Source of the DNA: a bacterium
Lineage (GTDB): Bacteria > Cyanobacteriota > Vampirovibrionia > Obscuribacterales > Obscuribacteraceae
Length of the DNA stretch: 46,879 nucleotides
Assembly (NCBI GenBank): GCA_016124935.1
Contig: WGMS01000012.1
Location: 200,001-246,879 of the forward strand
Direction of reading: 5' to 3'
The notes below the pieces were generated by a model. That model did no database searches. It worked only from the letters and a program-made list of their open reading frames with translations, and was not told the origin of the DNA. A program made the translations under genes and the position numbers. Below, piece by piece: positions 24,947-34,478 of this stretch (position 1 is its first letter; each line of letters starts with the position of its first letter).

Positions 24947-26821
24947 TTAGTTCTGAATGACCCCTTCGATGGTGGTCATGCCGCGATTGTTGTTCTGGAC
25001 ATTTTGAGACCAGGTGGATGGTTCGCTGTCTCTTACTTGATAGACGCCAGGCTGTAAAATCAGATCGACATCGCAGTCCCAGTATACTTCTGGTGCACCG
25101 GCCTGCCCCGAGCGACCGTTCGCCTGCCAGGGACCATATACGGTACCATCGTTTTTGACCAGGCTTATCTGACCCGGTCTCGAGCCACGACCACCATTCC
25201 AGTGATAGTTGGTGATTCTCGTAATCAATACCGGTTCTTTCAGGGCGAATCTGGTTGGTTTACTGGGACCGTTCAGAACACCATAGATGTTGCCGTTATC
25301 GTAGAGTTTTACAGACGGTGTCCGTTTAATCTGCTTGCCGCTGGCGCTATCCACCTTTTGTACAAGCGGTGCCACCCTGACCCGGGCGAATCCGGCACCT
25401 CTAGAGCCTACATTCTGCGCCCAGGTTTTGGGATCGCTGTCCAGTATTCTATAGGTTCCTGGTTTCAACTTTGCCAGAGGCTCGCATTCCCAGTAGGAGT
25501 TTTTGACATTGCCCTGACCGGATTTGCCGGTGGTCTGCCAGGGACCATAGCGCGTTCCGTCTTCATGTACCAGGGCGACTTTGCCGGGTCGGGCTCCCCT
25601 GGCATCGTTCCAGTGATAAGTATAGATATAGGTTAGCAGCGCCGGATAAGAGATACTGAATGTGGTGGGTTGCGTGGCACCGTTGAAGACTTTGTAGATG
25701 TTTCCGTTATCCAGAACGGTGACCGGAGGTATGGCCGGCATGCTCATGATGTCGAAGATAGACGAGTCCTGGGCTGAGTCAGTAGATTGCTCGGGTACAG
25801 GAGTCTGACCGGGACTCGGGCTTGGACTTGGTACAAAAGTCGGCTTCGGAGTCTTGCCTGTAAGCGCTGCAATTGATACCGATAATGGTATCGGCTTGGG
25901 AGTCACCTCTTCCATACCCGGTCGCGGTTTGGTCGGGGTCAAGCCCAGGGCCAGGCTTTCGCCCCTCCACTGACTCTTCATCTCTGGGGTCTGCAGTCGC
26001 CCCCTGTCTCTCAGAACCTCTTCTTGAATGCTGTCCTTCATCTCTTCGAAGGCTTCACCAAGGGTGGTGCTGTTACCTTTCAGCTTCAGAGCTTTGAGAA
26101 GATGATAGGTGAAGACGCTGTTTTGATAGTTCTTGCCTTCCCAGGAGACCTGGTCTGGTCTGCTCGAAGCTATCACCAGTTGACCGGTGCCTTCGGCCAT
26201 GGCCGAGGCATTGACGTTGCCCGAGCGGAAGAGTCCTTTCGATTCGCTCGCTTCGGCAGATGCCGCCCCACTGTGACAGGCGTCGAGAATAAGCACCACC
26301 CGGTCGCAGTGTACCCGGCTTTTGACGATTCTCATCAGATCTTGCAGGGGGATGGCGGTGCCATAAAGACAATCTAGATTGGTGTCGTGGGCGATTATAT
26401 AGTTGAGACCGCCCACGTCTATGTCGGCGGGGCTGCCGTGGCTGGATATATAGATAACGGCAAGGTCATCGGGATTGGCCAGGCGGGGCAGCCATTTGTC
26501 ACCGAGGGCAGAAAGTATGCGTAGTCTTGTCGCTTCCTGGTCGGTCAGCAAAAGGACATGGTCTTTTGCGAACCCGGCTTCTTCGGTGAGGTAGCGATAA
26601 AAGTCCTCGGCGTCTTTAGAAGGATAGCGCAGGTTTATCTTGCCGTCTTTGAACTTGCTGATGCCTATAACAACAGCCCATTTGTCCTTCACCGGTTTTT
26701 GCGAATCCGAATCCTGGGCGTGCAGTGCCGGTGCCAGGGTGGTGGTGAAGAGCACCGCCGAGAAAGTCAAAAGAGAGACGGTTCTATATCTTAGATTCTT
26801 CAAAACGCCTGCCCCGGTCAT
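24947..26821 (-). CDS. secreted caspase-family protein with duplicated C-terminal beta module
   Basis: 624 residues. The signal peptide is cleaved near LHA (residue 35). The caspase-like domain (about 45-290) starts KWAVVIGISKFKDGK and has His128 in YISSHGS and Cys182 in LDACHSG. A Pro/Ser linker (about 295-360) leads to two copies of a module of roughly 110 residues (about 366-478 and 503-615). Both share DNGNIY, YHWN, RGxRPG, DGTxYGPWQ, YW-C, LxPG-Y and DSxPxTWxQN. The caspase half is close to that of the gene at 8603-10075, so the two are paralogues with different C-termini. The repeated module is probably a binding domain at the cell surface; its ligand is unknown. Confidence 0.9.
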   Translation of the reverse strand: MTGAGVLKNLRYRTVSLLTFSAVLFTTTLAPALHAQDSDSQKPVKDKWAVVIGISKFKDGKINLRYPSKDAEDFYRYLTEEAGFAKDHVLLLTDQEATRLRILSALGDKWLPRLANPDDLAVIYISSHGSPADIDVGGLNYIIAHDTNLDCLYGTAIPLQDLMRIVKSRVHCDRVVLILDACHSGAASAEASESKGLFRSGNVNASAMAEGTGQLVIASSRPDQVSWEGKNYQNSVFTYHLLKALKLKGNSTTLGEAFEEMKDSIQEEVLRDRGRLQTPEMKSQWRGESLALGLTPTKPRPGMEEVTPKPIPLSVSIAALTGKTPKPTFVPSPSPSPGQTPVPEQSTDSAQDSSIFDIMSMPAIPPVTVLDNGNIYKVFNGATQPTTFSISYPALLTYIYTYHWNDARGARPGKVALVHEDGTRYGPWQTTGKSGQGNVKNSYWECEPLAKLKPGTYRILDSDPKTWAQNVGSRGAGFARVRVAPLVQKVDSASGKQIKRTPSVKLYDNGNIYGVLNGPSKPTRFALKEPVLITRITNYHWNGGRGSRPGQISLVKNDGTVYGPWQANGRSGQAGAPEVYWDCDVDLILQPGVYQVRDSEPSTWSQNVQNNNRGMTTIEGVIQN

Positions 26822-26928
26822 GTTTGCTGCCTGCCGCCCTCACACCTCTGCTACTGTCAATCTAGATTATTTGACCCGTTTTTTTATCCATCTTTGGATG
26901 TAGTTCCTGCTCGACGGTGGGAGGAGAG

Positions 26929-26957
26929 TTGTCTAGCGGTGTAAAAAGGCATACTAT
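26929..26957 (+). promoter_or_regulatory. sigma-70-type promoter of the 99-residue membrane protein gene
   Basis: TTGTCT (26929-26934, 4 of 6 matches to TTGACA), a 17-bp spacer, then TACTAT (26952-26957, 5 of 6 matches to TATAAT). It lies about 60 bp before the ATG at 27016 in the divergent region between the caspase-like gene and this small gene. Confidence 0.55.
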
Positions 26958-27015
26958 GTTTTGTAGGTGTTATTGTTTCAGCAAACAAGAGCTATTGTGT
27001 CGGTAAGAAAGAATT

Positions 27016-27315
27016 ATGGGAGCTGAAGGAAACGTCAAGAAAAACGCCAGGGCAAAAAATGAGTTTGCGGATTTTGGTCCGGACTCATACTCTGGTTCGG
27101 GCTCCGGATCAGGGTCCGGCGCAGGCAGTGACTTTTCTCTGATGGCTATTATGGTCGCGCTTATTCTTTTTAGTGTGGCATCCTGGATAGGCTTCGGTCA
27201 CCTTACCAAAGTTCTCGACAGAAAGAGCGTGACACCGTCACTTCCTCAATCTCAAATTCACCAGGACAGTGCCATTACACATCCGGCTACAGTGCCCGAA
27301 GCAGAATATCATTAG
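27016..27315 (+). CDS. small single-pass membrane protein with Ser-Gly repeat
   Basis: 99 residues: a basic, hydrophilic N-terminus, a (Ser-Gly)n tract (SGSGSGSGSGAGS, about residues 26-38), one transmembrane segment (SLMAIMVALILFSVASWIGF) and a short polar tail. No family recognised. A plausible promoter lies about 60 bp upstream (TTGTCT/TACTAT). The gene is divergent from the caspase-like gene and ends 18 bp before the convergent repeat-protein gene. It is short and low-complexity, so some doubt remains. Confidence 0.6.
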   Translation: MGAEGNVKKNARAKNEFADFGPDSYSGSGSGSGSGAGSDFSLMAIMVALILFSVASWIGFGHLTKVLDRKSVTPSLPQSQIHQDSAITHPATVPEAEYH

Positions 27316-27333
27316 TTAGACTCAGGCTCAGAC

Positions 27334-28179
27334 TCAGCTTCTCTCTTGGGGCGGCTTGAAAGAGAGTGGCGAGATCTCTTGCTCGTGCGAGACTATTGCT
27401 GTGCCGCGGTGGTCATAGTAAGTGGTGCTTCTATGAGTTATGTCTCCGGTAACATCGTAAGTGGTCAGGTCGCAGGCTGTCTGGACGCCGTTGGGATTGT
27501 ATTGAATAATCTCCCGGCGCAGCATGTGTCCGGTGGGACCGTAGCGATGGGTCTCTTCGAGGAAGGGACCGCCACAGGCGTGGTACATGAGCTTGGTGTA
27601 TTTGTTGACCTTGCCGTCTGTGCTGAAATAGAAGTGCTCGGTGAGGGTGCGCTGGCCGTCTTTGAGCCATTTGATCTGTTCACGATGCTCTAGCTTGCCT
27701 GTTTCGTGGTTCATGTGATGGCTTACGGTGGTGTCCGGTGAGCCGTCCTGGCGATAGTCGGTTTGACCTTGATAGAGGGTACGGATGCCGATGCTCTCGC
27801 GCTGGACAGAGCTTCGGAGGTCACCGTCTTGACCGATGACTAGAACGGACTCGATGGTTTTTGCCTCGACATAAGAGATCTCTTTGGTCATGGAGCTGCC
27901 GTCGGGCAGGGTGGCAGCCTCGAATATACGGGCTACGTCTCCGGTTATCGGGTCGAAGTCTGTTTCGGAGCGGCTTGTTCTGCCGCGTTTGACGATTTTT
28001 ACCAGGTTATTGTTGTTGCCGTAGAGCTTCTCGACAAAAAAGCCCACGTTGCTCTCGTTGCGCAGGACGTGGTAAGTGGTTTTGCCGTTCTGATCGACTT
28101 TTGTGCCGACGTCAATCTCGTCCCAGCTACCCGACTGGGTAGGGACCTGAGGCTTGATGTCTCTCATTTGCTCTGACAT
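27334..28179 (-). CDS. YD/MORN-like repeat hypothetical protein
   Basis: 281 residues without a signal peptide. From about residue 60 it shows strand-turn repeats of about 20-25 residues: YRQDGSPDTTVSHHMNHETG, FYFSTDGKVNKYTKLMYH, YGPTGHMLRREIIQYNPNG, YDVTGDITHRSTTYYDHRG. They resemble YD or MORN/YwqK-type beta repeats. Proteins of this kind include Rhs shells and toxin-antidote components, but no toxin domain is visible. Its function is unknown. It is convergent with the small membrane protein gene. Confidence 0.75.
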   Translation of the reverse strand: MSEQMRDIKPQVPTQSGSWDEIDVGTKVDQNGKTTYHVLRNESNVGFFVEKLYGNNNNLVKIVKRGRTSRSETDFDPITGDVARIFEAATLPDGSSMTKEISYVEAKTIESVLVIGQDGDLRSSVQRESIGIRTLYQGQTDYRQDGSPDTTVSHHMNHETGKLEHREQIKWLKDGQRTLTEHFYFSTDGKVNKYTKLMYHACGGPFLEETHRYGPTGHMLRREIIQYNPNGVQTACDLTTYDVTGDITHRSTTYYDHRGTAIVSHEQEISPLSFKPPQERS

Positions 28180-28414
28180 TTAGGATACCTGTGTGAAAGA
28201 AACTTCTTTCTCTTTCGAGAAAGTGTGGATAGCCACAGAAGCATAAGCAGCGATGCAAGGGGAATGCGGGTGCGGCGACTATAGGTACTAATCTGATTAA
28301 AGGTAGAGAAGCTATTTCTCTGGGGCCTATCAAGAATACGTCGAAAAAACGGGGATGTCAAGCGAAATTAATATTTCCTGAAGAGGGTTATCTGGGGCCG
28401 CCGCGGGCTCTAAA

Positions 28415-29803
28415 CTAGCCCAGGGCAAGCCCTCCGGTGGAAGTCTCCTTGTACTTTTTGTTCATGTCGAGCCCGGTCTGTTTCATGACCGAAAGGGCTT
28501 TATCCAGGCTGACCAGATGGGTGCCGTCGGATGCCAGGGAGAGCGCTGCTGCGTTAAGGGCTTTGACTGCCCCCATGGCGTTTCGCTCGATGCAGGGCAC
28601 TTGCACCAGACCCATTATCGGGTCGCAAGTCATGCCGAGATGGTGTTCTATGCCTATTTCAGCCGCTTGCTCTATTTGATTCGCGGTGCCGCCCAGCATG
28701 GCTACTGCCGCCGCTGCCGCCATGGCGCATGAAGTACCGACCTCGCCCTGGCAGCCTACCTCAGCACCACTGATAGAGGCATGCACTTTGACCAGAGCGC
28801 CTATCACAGATGCCACTATCATGCCATTTTGAAGAGTCTCGTTCGATAGTCCGTGAATCTCTTTTAGAGTACGGAAGACCCCCGGAATAAGTCCGGAAGC
28901 GCCGTTTGTCGGGGCTGTTACTACTCTTCCGCCGGCTGCGTTCTCTTCGTTTACCGCCATGGCATAGACCGAGGGACGCAGGTCGCTCTCGGTCCAGGCA
29001 GGAGCCGAACCGGATTGCAGCTGGTCATAAATCGACTTGGCTCGACGTTTTACGTTCAGTCCGCCCGGCAGAATTCCTTCTGTCGAAAGGCCTCTTTCTA
29101 TACAACCGTCTATGGTATCGAGTATGATCTGCAGCTCCTGTCGCAATTCGGCTTCAGAAGTGCCTCTTGCCTCTTCGTTCTCTATCACGATTTGCCAGGC
29201 CGGTTTGCCGCTTTCATTAACCAGTTTGACGAAATCGGCGGCGGTGTTATATGGATTGGGTAGGCTGCCGTCGGATGTGGTGCTGTTGTCTTTCAAGGCT
29301 CCGGCTTTTTCGACGAAGCCGCCGCCCACAGAGACGAGGATGTCTTCGAGGACGACCTTGTCTGCCTTCAGCAGTCTGAAGCGCATGGTATTGGGGTGGG
29401 GAAGGACTTTCTCATTCATCCGCCATTTGCGCCAGAGCAGGTCTTTGTCAGGATGAAAAGCGACTTTGACGCCGTTAATCTCCAGCCAGGGAGCCTCTTT
29501 GAGTTTATTTTGAGCGGACCAGATCTCATCTGGAGTGTTTTCTCTTACATGCAGCCCGGCAAGCCCGGCGCAGATTGCGCCATCGGTGGCGTGCCCTTTT
29601 CCGGTTGCCGAAAGACTGCCGAACAGATCCACCGTCACTTGCCAGTCTCCCTCCGATAGATCCGCTTCTGAATAATTGCTCTCTATGGTTTTGCGGAAAG
29701 CCAGGGCGGCCACCATCGGACCCATGGTGTGGGAGCTGGATGGACCGATGCCAATTTTGAACATATCGAGGGGACCAATATGGTCGGCGCGTTGCAATTC
29801 CAT
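28415..29803 (-). CDS. sdaA: L-serine dehydratase (iron-sulfur type, single chain)
   Basis: 462 residues, the length of single-chain SdaA enzymes, which deaminate L-serine to pyruvate and ammonia using a 4Fe-4S cluster. The N-terminal domain has the family signature FKIGIGPSSSHTMGPMVAAL. The catalytic domain has NGASGLIPGV, GCQGEVGTSCAMAAAA and MTCDPIMGLVQVPCIERNA, which hold the cluster cysteines. The C-terminus is GLDMNKKYKETSTGGLALG. It lies 68 bp downstream of the RND gene on the same strand and could be read through from the efflux operon, though the functions are unrelated. Confidence 0.96.
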   Translation of the reverse strand: MELQRADHIGPLDMFKIGIGPSSSHTMGPMVAALAFRKTIESNYSEADLSEGDWQVTVDLFGSLSATGKGHATDGAICAGLAGLHVRENTPDEIWSAQNKLKEAPWLEINGVKVAFHPDKDLLWRKWRMNEKVLPHPNTMRFRLLKADKVVLEDILVSVGGGFVEKAGALKDNSTTSDGSLPNPYNTAADFVKLVNESGKPAWQIVIENEEARGTSEAELRQELQIILDTIDGCIERGLSTEGILPGGLNVKRRAKSIYDQLQSGSAPAWTESDLRPSVYAMAVNEENAAGGRVVTAPTNGASGLIPGVFRTLKEIHGLSNETLQNGMIVASVIGALVKVHASISGAEVGCQGEVGTSCAMAAAAAVAMLGGTANQIEQAAEIGIEHHLGMTCDPIMGLVQVPCIERNAMGAVKALNAAALSLASDGTHLVSLDKALSVMKQTGLDMNKKYKETSTGGLALG

Positions 29804-29871
29804 TTTCTAGTTTTTGACCGCTTCTACGAATTCGGGATTTTAGTCCGACAATTATATAGTATGGACGGCGT

Positions 29872-32800
29872 TTACAGCTTGCTGGCGGGCTCGTTCTTTT
29901 GCTGGCTGGGGATTTCAGTCTCTTCGGTCTTGTTCAGCCCAAGGAAGCGGAAGCTTTTTCTGATCCAGTTCTCCAGGTCATCTAAATAAGTGTAGACAAC
30001 AGGAACGACGATGAGGGTAAGCAGGGTAGAGGTAATTAGACCGCCTATGACCGCCACTGCCATAGGTGCACGGGCCTCGGAGCCGGCGCCGATTCTGAGC
30101 GCTATCGGGAACATGCCGGCGACCATGGCCACGGTAGTCATGATAATCGGGCGCATTCGGGTTTCGCCTGCTTTGATAATGGCTTGCATGCGATTGACCC
30201 CTGCCGCCCGGGTCATCAAGCAGTATTCGACTAATAGAATAGCGTTCTTTGTGACCAGGCCCATGAGCATGACTATGCCGATCAGGGCGTAGAAGCCAAG
30301 GGTATCACCTGAGATCATCAAGGCGATAAGGGCTCCGCCCAGAGAAAGAGGCAGGGACATCATGATGGTCAGGGGCTGGAGGAAGCCGTTGAAGAGCAGA
30401 ACTAGAACTGCATAAATGAGGATGACACCGACTGTAAGAGCCCAGCCGAAACCAGAGAAGATGTCTTTTTGAATTTCTATATCACCAGCCGGTTTGTTTT
30501 TTATGGATGAAGGCATCTTCTTCCAACTGGGCAGTTGTTTTATCTGTTTGAGTGCTTCTCCCAGGGGCAGTCCCTTAGCGAGGCTGGCGTCAATAGTGAC
30601 CTGACGAGAACGGTCATAGCGATCTATCTGGGCTTCGCCGCTGGAGAATCTGATCTCGGCTACGTTGCTTAGTGGAATCAACTTGCCGTCGGCTCGGGCG
30701 ATTCTCAGGTTCTCGATGGTGTTGATATCTTCTCTGTATTTGGGATCTATCTGAACCCTGATATTGATCTGGCGCTCGGGTAGATTGAATTTGGCAAGGT
30801 TGCGATCGACATCGCCGAGGGTGGCGATAAGCGCTGTTCTTGCAATGGACTCGACCGAGATACCCTGCTCCGATGCCCGGGCGAAATCAGGGATGACCTG
30901 AATCTCCGGGCGCTCCAGGGCTGCACTGGATATGATGTCGGAGATGCCTGGTATGGTCCGCATCTCGGTGCTCAATTCGTTGGTGAATTCTTTTAGTTTT
31001 TCAGAGTCTTCCCCTATCAAAACCAGCTTTAGTTTGCCGGTTATGCCGCCCCGGGCCATAAAGCTTATCCTTGGTCCTGGCACCGTATTCAGGGTCGGAC
31101 GAATTTCATCTTCATAGTCTTGCTGGGAGAGTTTTCTCTCTTCTCTAGGCTTGAGAGTGACATACATCGTCGCTTTGTTGACTTCGCCGGCGGAGCCTGT
31201 GCTGCTGCGCCCACTTCCCTGGGTAGGGGCGCCTACACTGACGAAGACATCTTTTGTGTCCGGGTGTTTAAGCAGCAGTGCGGTCAGTCGGCGCACGGTT
31301 TTCTCGGTGGTTTCGATATTCGTCCCCGGGGGCAATTCAACCGAGATAATGCTCTCGCCTCTATCTATGTTGCCTATGACCGAAGTGGGCATCAGTTTGA
31401 AGAGAAATATGCTGGCTATAAAGAAGGCGGCACCGGCGGCGACGGTGACAAAGCGGTGACGCAGGGCCCAGAGCAAAGAGCGGTCATATAAGCGCATGAT
31501 CCCGCCTTTATGATCGTCTTCTTTTACCGGCTTAAGCAAATAAGCCGCCATGAGCGGGGTGAGCATCCTTGCCACCACCAGCGAAAAGAACACTGCCGCT
31601 GCCACGGTCAGACCGAACTGTTTCAAGAACTTACCAGGAATTCCGCCCATGAATGCGACCGGAACGAAGACCACGATGATGGTCATGGTGGTGGCAACCA
31701 CCGCCAGACCGATCTCGTCGGCGGCGTCGAAAGCCGCTTTGAAAGGGGTCTTGTTCATGTTCATATGGCGGACGATGTTCTCTATTTCCACAATCGCGTC
31801 ATCGACCAGGACGCCGATAACCAGCGCCAGCCCCAGTAACGACATATTGTTCAGGGTGAAGTCGAAAACTTGCATGACCGCAAAGGTAGGGATCAATGAA
31901 AGCGGCATGGCAAGAGACGAAATAACCGCCGAGCGCCAGTCCTTTAAGAAGAGCCAGACCACAAATACCGCCAGGGCGCCACCTATCAGAAGAGAGTCGA
32001 TGGCGGCATGATAAGACTGATGAACGAAGATGGTCTGGGTTCGAATTTTTTCTATTTTAATATCGGGGGGCAAAAGCTTTTTAAGTTCATGCAGCTTTTC
32101 GTCCACACCCTCTTCGACGTCGACCATATTGGCTCCGGAACTTCGCACGATAGAGAAGCTCACCACCGGCTCGTTGTCCATCAGGGCAAGCTGGCGCTGC
32201 TCCGAGTTCGAGTCTTCGACGGTGCCCAGGGTATCGAGCCGCGCCCAGCGATTGCCCGGCAGACCGACCCGGGTCTCAGCCAGGCTCTGGGCGCTGGGGG
32301 CGCTGCCCAGGGTTCGGACGGCTTCTTCTTGATGGCCTATCTCGCCGCGACCACCAGGCAGGTTGGTGTTGATGGCACGCACCTGGGCGCTGACCATGTC
32401 TGCGGTGATGCCTAGGCTCAGCAATTTTGCCGGATTTAAATTGACTCGAATTTCCCGGTCGACACCGCCGGCTCTCTGGACCTGACCGACCCCTTTGACC
32501 CCGAGCAAAGCCCTGGAGACCGTGTCGTCCACCAGCCAGCTCAACTCTTCGGCATTGCGTTTGTCCGACTTTATAGTATAGGTAACAAAAGGACCGCCGG
32601 CGAAGTCCAGTCTCTGAATGATAGGCTCGTCGATGTCCCGGGGTAGCTGGGTGCGGATTTTAGAGACTTCGTTGCGCACGTCGTTGACGGCACGGTCTAT
32701 ATCGGTCTCTAATTCGAATTCGATGGTGGTGGAAGAGATCCCTTCGTTCACCGTAGAGATGATGTGTTTGACGTTGCCTATGCCTGCGACAGCATCCTCG

Positions 32801-33009
32801 ACCCGCCTGGTCACCTGGGTCTCCAGTTCTGGCGGAGCGGCACCGGACTGGGTGACGCTGATAGAGACGATGGGCACGTCTATGTTAGGCGATTCATCGA
32901 TGCCTATCGAGCTGAAGGCGACGAGCCCGGCGATGGTTAAACAGAGAAAGAGCACCAGCACCGGTATCGGGTTCTTTATCGACCAGGCCGAGATGTATCG
33001 AAGGTTCAT
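29872..33009 (-). CDS. RND-type multidrug efflux permease (AcrB/HAE1 family)
   Basis: 1045 residues, the standard size for an AcrB-type inner-membrane proton antiporter. It starts ISAWSIKNPIPVLVLFLC (TM1) and has two large periplasmic loops. The TM4 proton-relay Asp pair is in LALVIGVLVDDAIVEIENI, and TM10-12 segments include GFYALIGIVMLMGLVTKNAI and ALRIGAGSEARAPMAVAVIGG. The start overlaps the adaptor stop by 4 bp (ATGA), so the two are translationally coupled. No outer-membrane channel gene is in the operon, so a TolC-type protein encoded elsewhere would be needed. Confidence 0.96.
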   Translation of the reverse strand: MNLRYISAWSIKNPIPVLVLFLCLTIAGLVAFSSIGIDESPNIDVPIVSISVTQSGAAPPELETQVTRRVEDAVAGIGNVKHIISTVNEGISSTTIEFELETDIDRAVNDVRNEVSKIRTQLPRDIDEPIIQRLDFAGGPFVTYTIKSDKRNAEELSWLVDDTVSRALLGVKGVGQVQRAGGVDREIRVNLNPAKLLSLGITADMVSAQVRAINTNLPGGRGEIGHQEEAVRTLGSAPSAQSLAETRVGLPGNRWARLDTLGTVEDSNSEQRQLALMDNEPVVSFSIVRSSGANMVDVEEGVDEKLHELKKLLPPDIKIEKIRTQTIFVHQSYHAAIDSLLIGGALAVFVVWLFLKDWRSAVISSLAMPLSLIPTFAVMQVFDFTLNNMSLLGLALVIGVLVDDAIVEIENIVRHMNMNKTPFKAAFDAADEIGLAVVATTMTIIVVFVPVAFMGGIPGKFLKQFGLTVAAAVFFSLVVARMLTPLMAAYLLKPVKEDDHKGGIMRLYDRSLLWALRHRFVTVAAGAAFFIASIFLFKLMPTSVIGNIDRGESIISVELPPGTNIETTEKTVRRLTALLLKHPDTKDVFVSVGAPTQGSGRSSTGSAGEVNKATMYVTLKPREERKLSQQDYEDEIRPTLNTVPGPRISFMARGGITGKLKLVLIGEDSEKLKEFTNELSTEMRTIPGISDIISSAALERPEIQVIPDFARASEQGISVESIARTALIATLGDVDRNLAKFNLPERQINIRVQIDPKYREDINTIENLRIARADGKLIPLSNVAEIRFSSGEAQIDRYDRSRQVTIDASLAKGLPLGEALKQIKQLPSWKKMPSSIKNKPAGDIEIQKDIFSGFGWALTVGVILIYAVLVLLFNGFLQPLTIMMSLPLSLGGALIALMISGDTLGFYALIGIVMLMGLVTKNAILLVEYCLMTRAAGVNRMQAIIKAGETRMRPIIMTTVAMVAGMFPIALRIGAGSEARAPMAVAVIGGLITSTLLTLIVVPVVYTYLDDLENWIRKSFRFLGLNKTEETEIPSQQKNEPASKL

Positions 33010-34478
33010 TTGGCTGCCTGGTCTTCACCCAGTCTTACGATATCACCATCTTTGAGGAAGCCTGCGCCGGTGACCACCACCGCTTCGCCTTCTTCTAAAC
33101 CGGATTTGATCTGGGTCAAATTATTGGCGTGTTCGCCTACTTGAACGACTCGCGAGAATACCTTGCCATCTTGATAGACAAAGACGACTTTCCGTCCGTC
33201 TCTGTCCAGCACCGATTTTGATGGCACGGTCAGAGAAGGAATGCTATCGAGATCTACCGACCCGTTGACGAACATCCCCGGCTTCAGGATGCTGGCGTTG
33301 AAGGGGATGTCGATACGAGCCATGGCTAACCTTGTGTCTTGATTGATCATGGGGCTCACTTCTCTGACTTTGCCGTCGAATCTGTGCGGCGGATCGGAAA
33401 GGGTAGCGAAGTGCACCACCTGGCCCGGCTGTAGTTTGGCCAGGTCGTTCTCAGGTAAATCCGCTCTTACTTCAAGGGTGTTGTTTTTGACCATCTCATA
33501 CATTGGCTCGGAGATTGAGCTGATGTCGCCGATGTGCACATGACGTTTAACGATCCAGCCATCTTCGGGAGCTCTAATTACAGTCTGGGCAAGCTGGGCT
33601 CTGATGTGGTCGATGGTGGCCTGTCTTTCTTGCAGGTCGGCCCGGGCCATGGTCACATCTTCCCGGCTGCCCCCTTCGCGGGCCAGCTTAAGGCTCTCTT
33701 CGGACTGGCGCCTGGCGAACTGGGCTGCTTTCAATTTTTCTTCGGCGTTTGCCAGGTCCGCGGCCATGGTGTTTTCGGTGGTCTGACGATTGTCCAGATC
33801 CTCTTGAGAGACAGCTCCTTCGGCACGAAGTTTTTTATATCGCAGCGTGTTCTGGCGGGCATTCTGCAAGTTTGCCTTCGCTCTGACCACATTGGCCTCT
33901 TCTTGGGAGATAACCGCGTTGGCGTGGCGCACGGCGAATTCGAGCCGGGCTATATCCATGGGCCGATTGGGCTGAATGGTTTTGTCTAAATTGGCTCTGG
34001 CTCTAGCAAGCCTCGCCTCTTCGCCGATCAGCTGGGCCTTTAGAATGGACGCGTTAAGTGTTGCCAGAACCTGACCTTCTTTGACGAAATCACCCTCTTC
34101 GGCTTTTATCGAGTCCACTTTGAGTCCGCCAATCTCGGCGCCTAAGGTAAGGTGGTCCCGGGCCCAGATTGTGCCCGATACTTTCAGGTGCTCGCTAAAT
34201 GGCTTGATTGTGGCTTTCTCTGTGCCCACGGTGAGCACCGCTTGATTTACCGCCGTGGTTTCAGGTCCTTTTAGATTGGTGTAGATTCTTATGCCTACCG
34301 CGATTACCGTCGCCACCGCTAAGACGATAAGCGCGATTTTGAGACCGGGGCTGCCGGCTATCTTATCTATTATGGCGCCTGCCCAGTCTTGTTGAGTGGA
34401 CTGAGACGGGGTCTGGGGCGGGGACCCCGAATCGGCGTCATAATTCGCTTTCAAGGTCTTGTCTATGGTTTCCTTCAT
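33006..34478 (-). CDS. RND efflux periplasmic adaptor (MFP/HlyD family)
   Basis: 490 residues with a cytoplasmic N-terminus, one membrane anchor (KIALIVLAVATVIAVGIRIY, about 50-70), a lipoyl half-motif (GGLKVDSIKAEEGDFVKEGQ) and a long alpha-hairpin coiled coil (about 145-285). The second lipoyl half (TVIRAPEDGWIVKRHVHIGD) and beta-barrel strands follow. It bridges the RND pump to an outer-membrane channel. Four-base overlaps join it to tetR upstream and to the RND gene downstream. Confidence 0.95.
   Translation of the reverse strand: MKETIDKTLKANYDADSGSPPQTPSQSTQQDWAGAIIDKIAGSPGLKIALIVLAVATVIAVGIRIYTNLKGPETTAVNQAVLTVGTEKATIKPFSEHLKVSGTIWARDHLTLGAEIGGLKVDSIKAEEGDFVKEGQVLATLNASILKAQLIGEEARLARARANLDKTIQPNRPMDIARLEFAVRHANAVISQEEANVVRAKANLQNARQNTLRYKKLRAEGAVSQEDLDNRQTTENTMAADLANAEEKLKAAQFARRQSEESLKLAREGGSREDVTMARADLQERQATIDHIRAQLAQTVIRAPEDGWIVKRHVHIGDISSISEPMYEMVKNNTLEVRADLPENDLAKLQPGQVVHFATLSDPPHRFDGKVREVSPMINQDTRLAMARIDIPFNASILKPGMFVNGSVDLDSIPSLTVPSKSVLDRDGRKVVFVYQDGKVFSRVVQVGEHANNLTQIKSGLEEGEAVVVTGAGFLKDGDIVRLGEDQAAK

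Noticed and set aside
26879..26900. ATCCA-TCTT-TGGAT hairpin next to a T-run.
   Set aside because: The T-run precedes the stem on the plus strand and would be A on the minus strand after it, so it cannot terminate in either direction.
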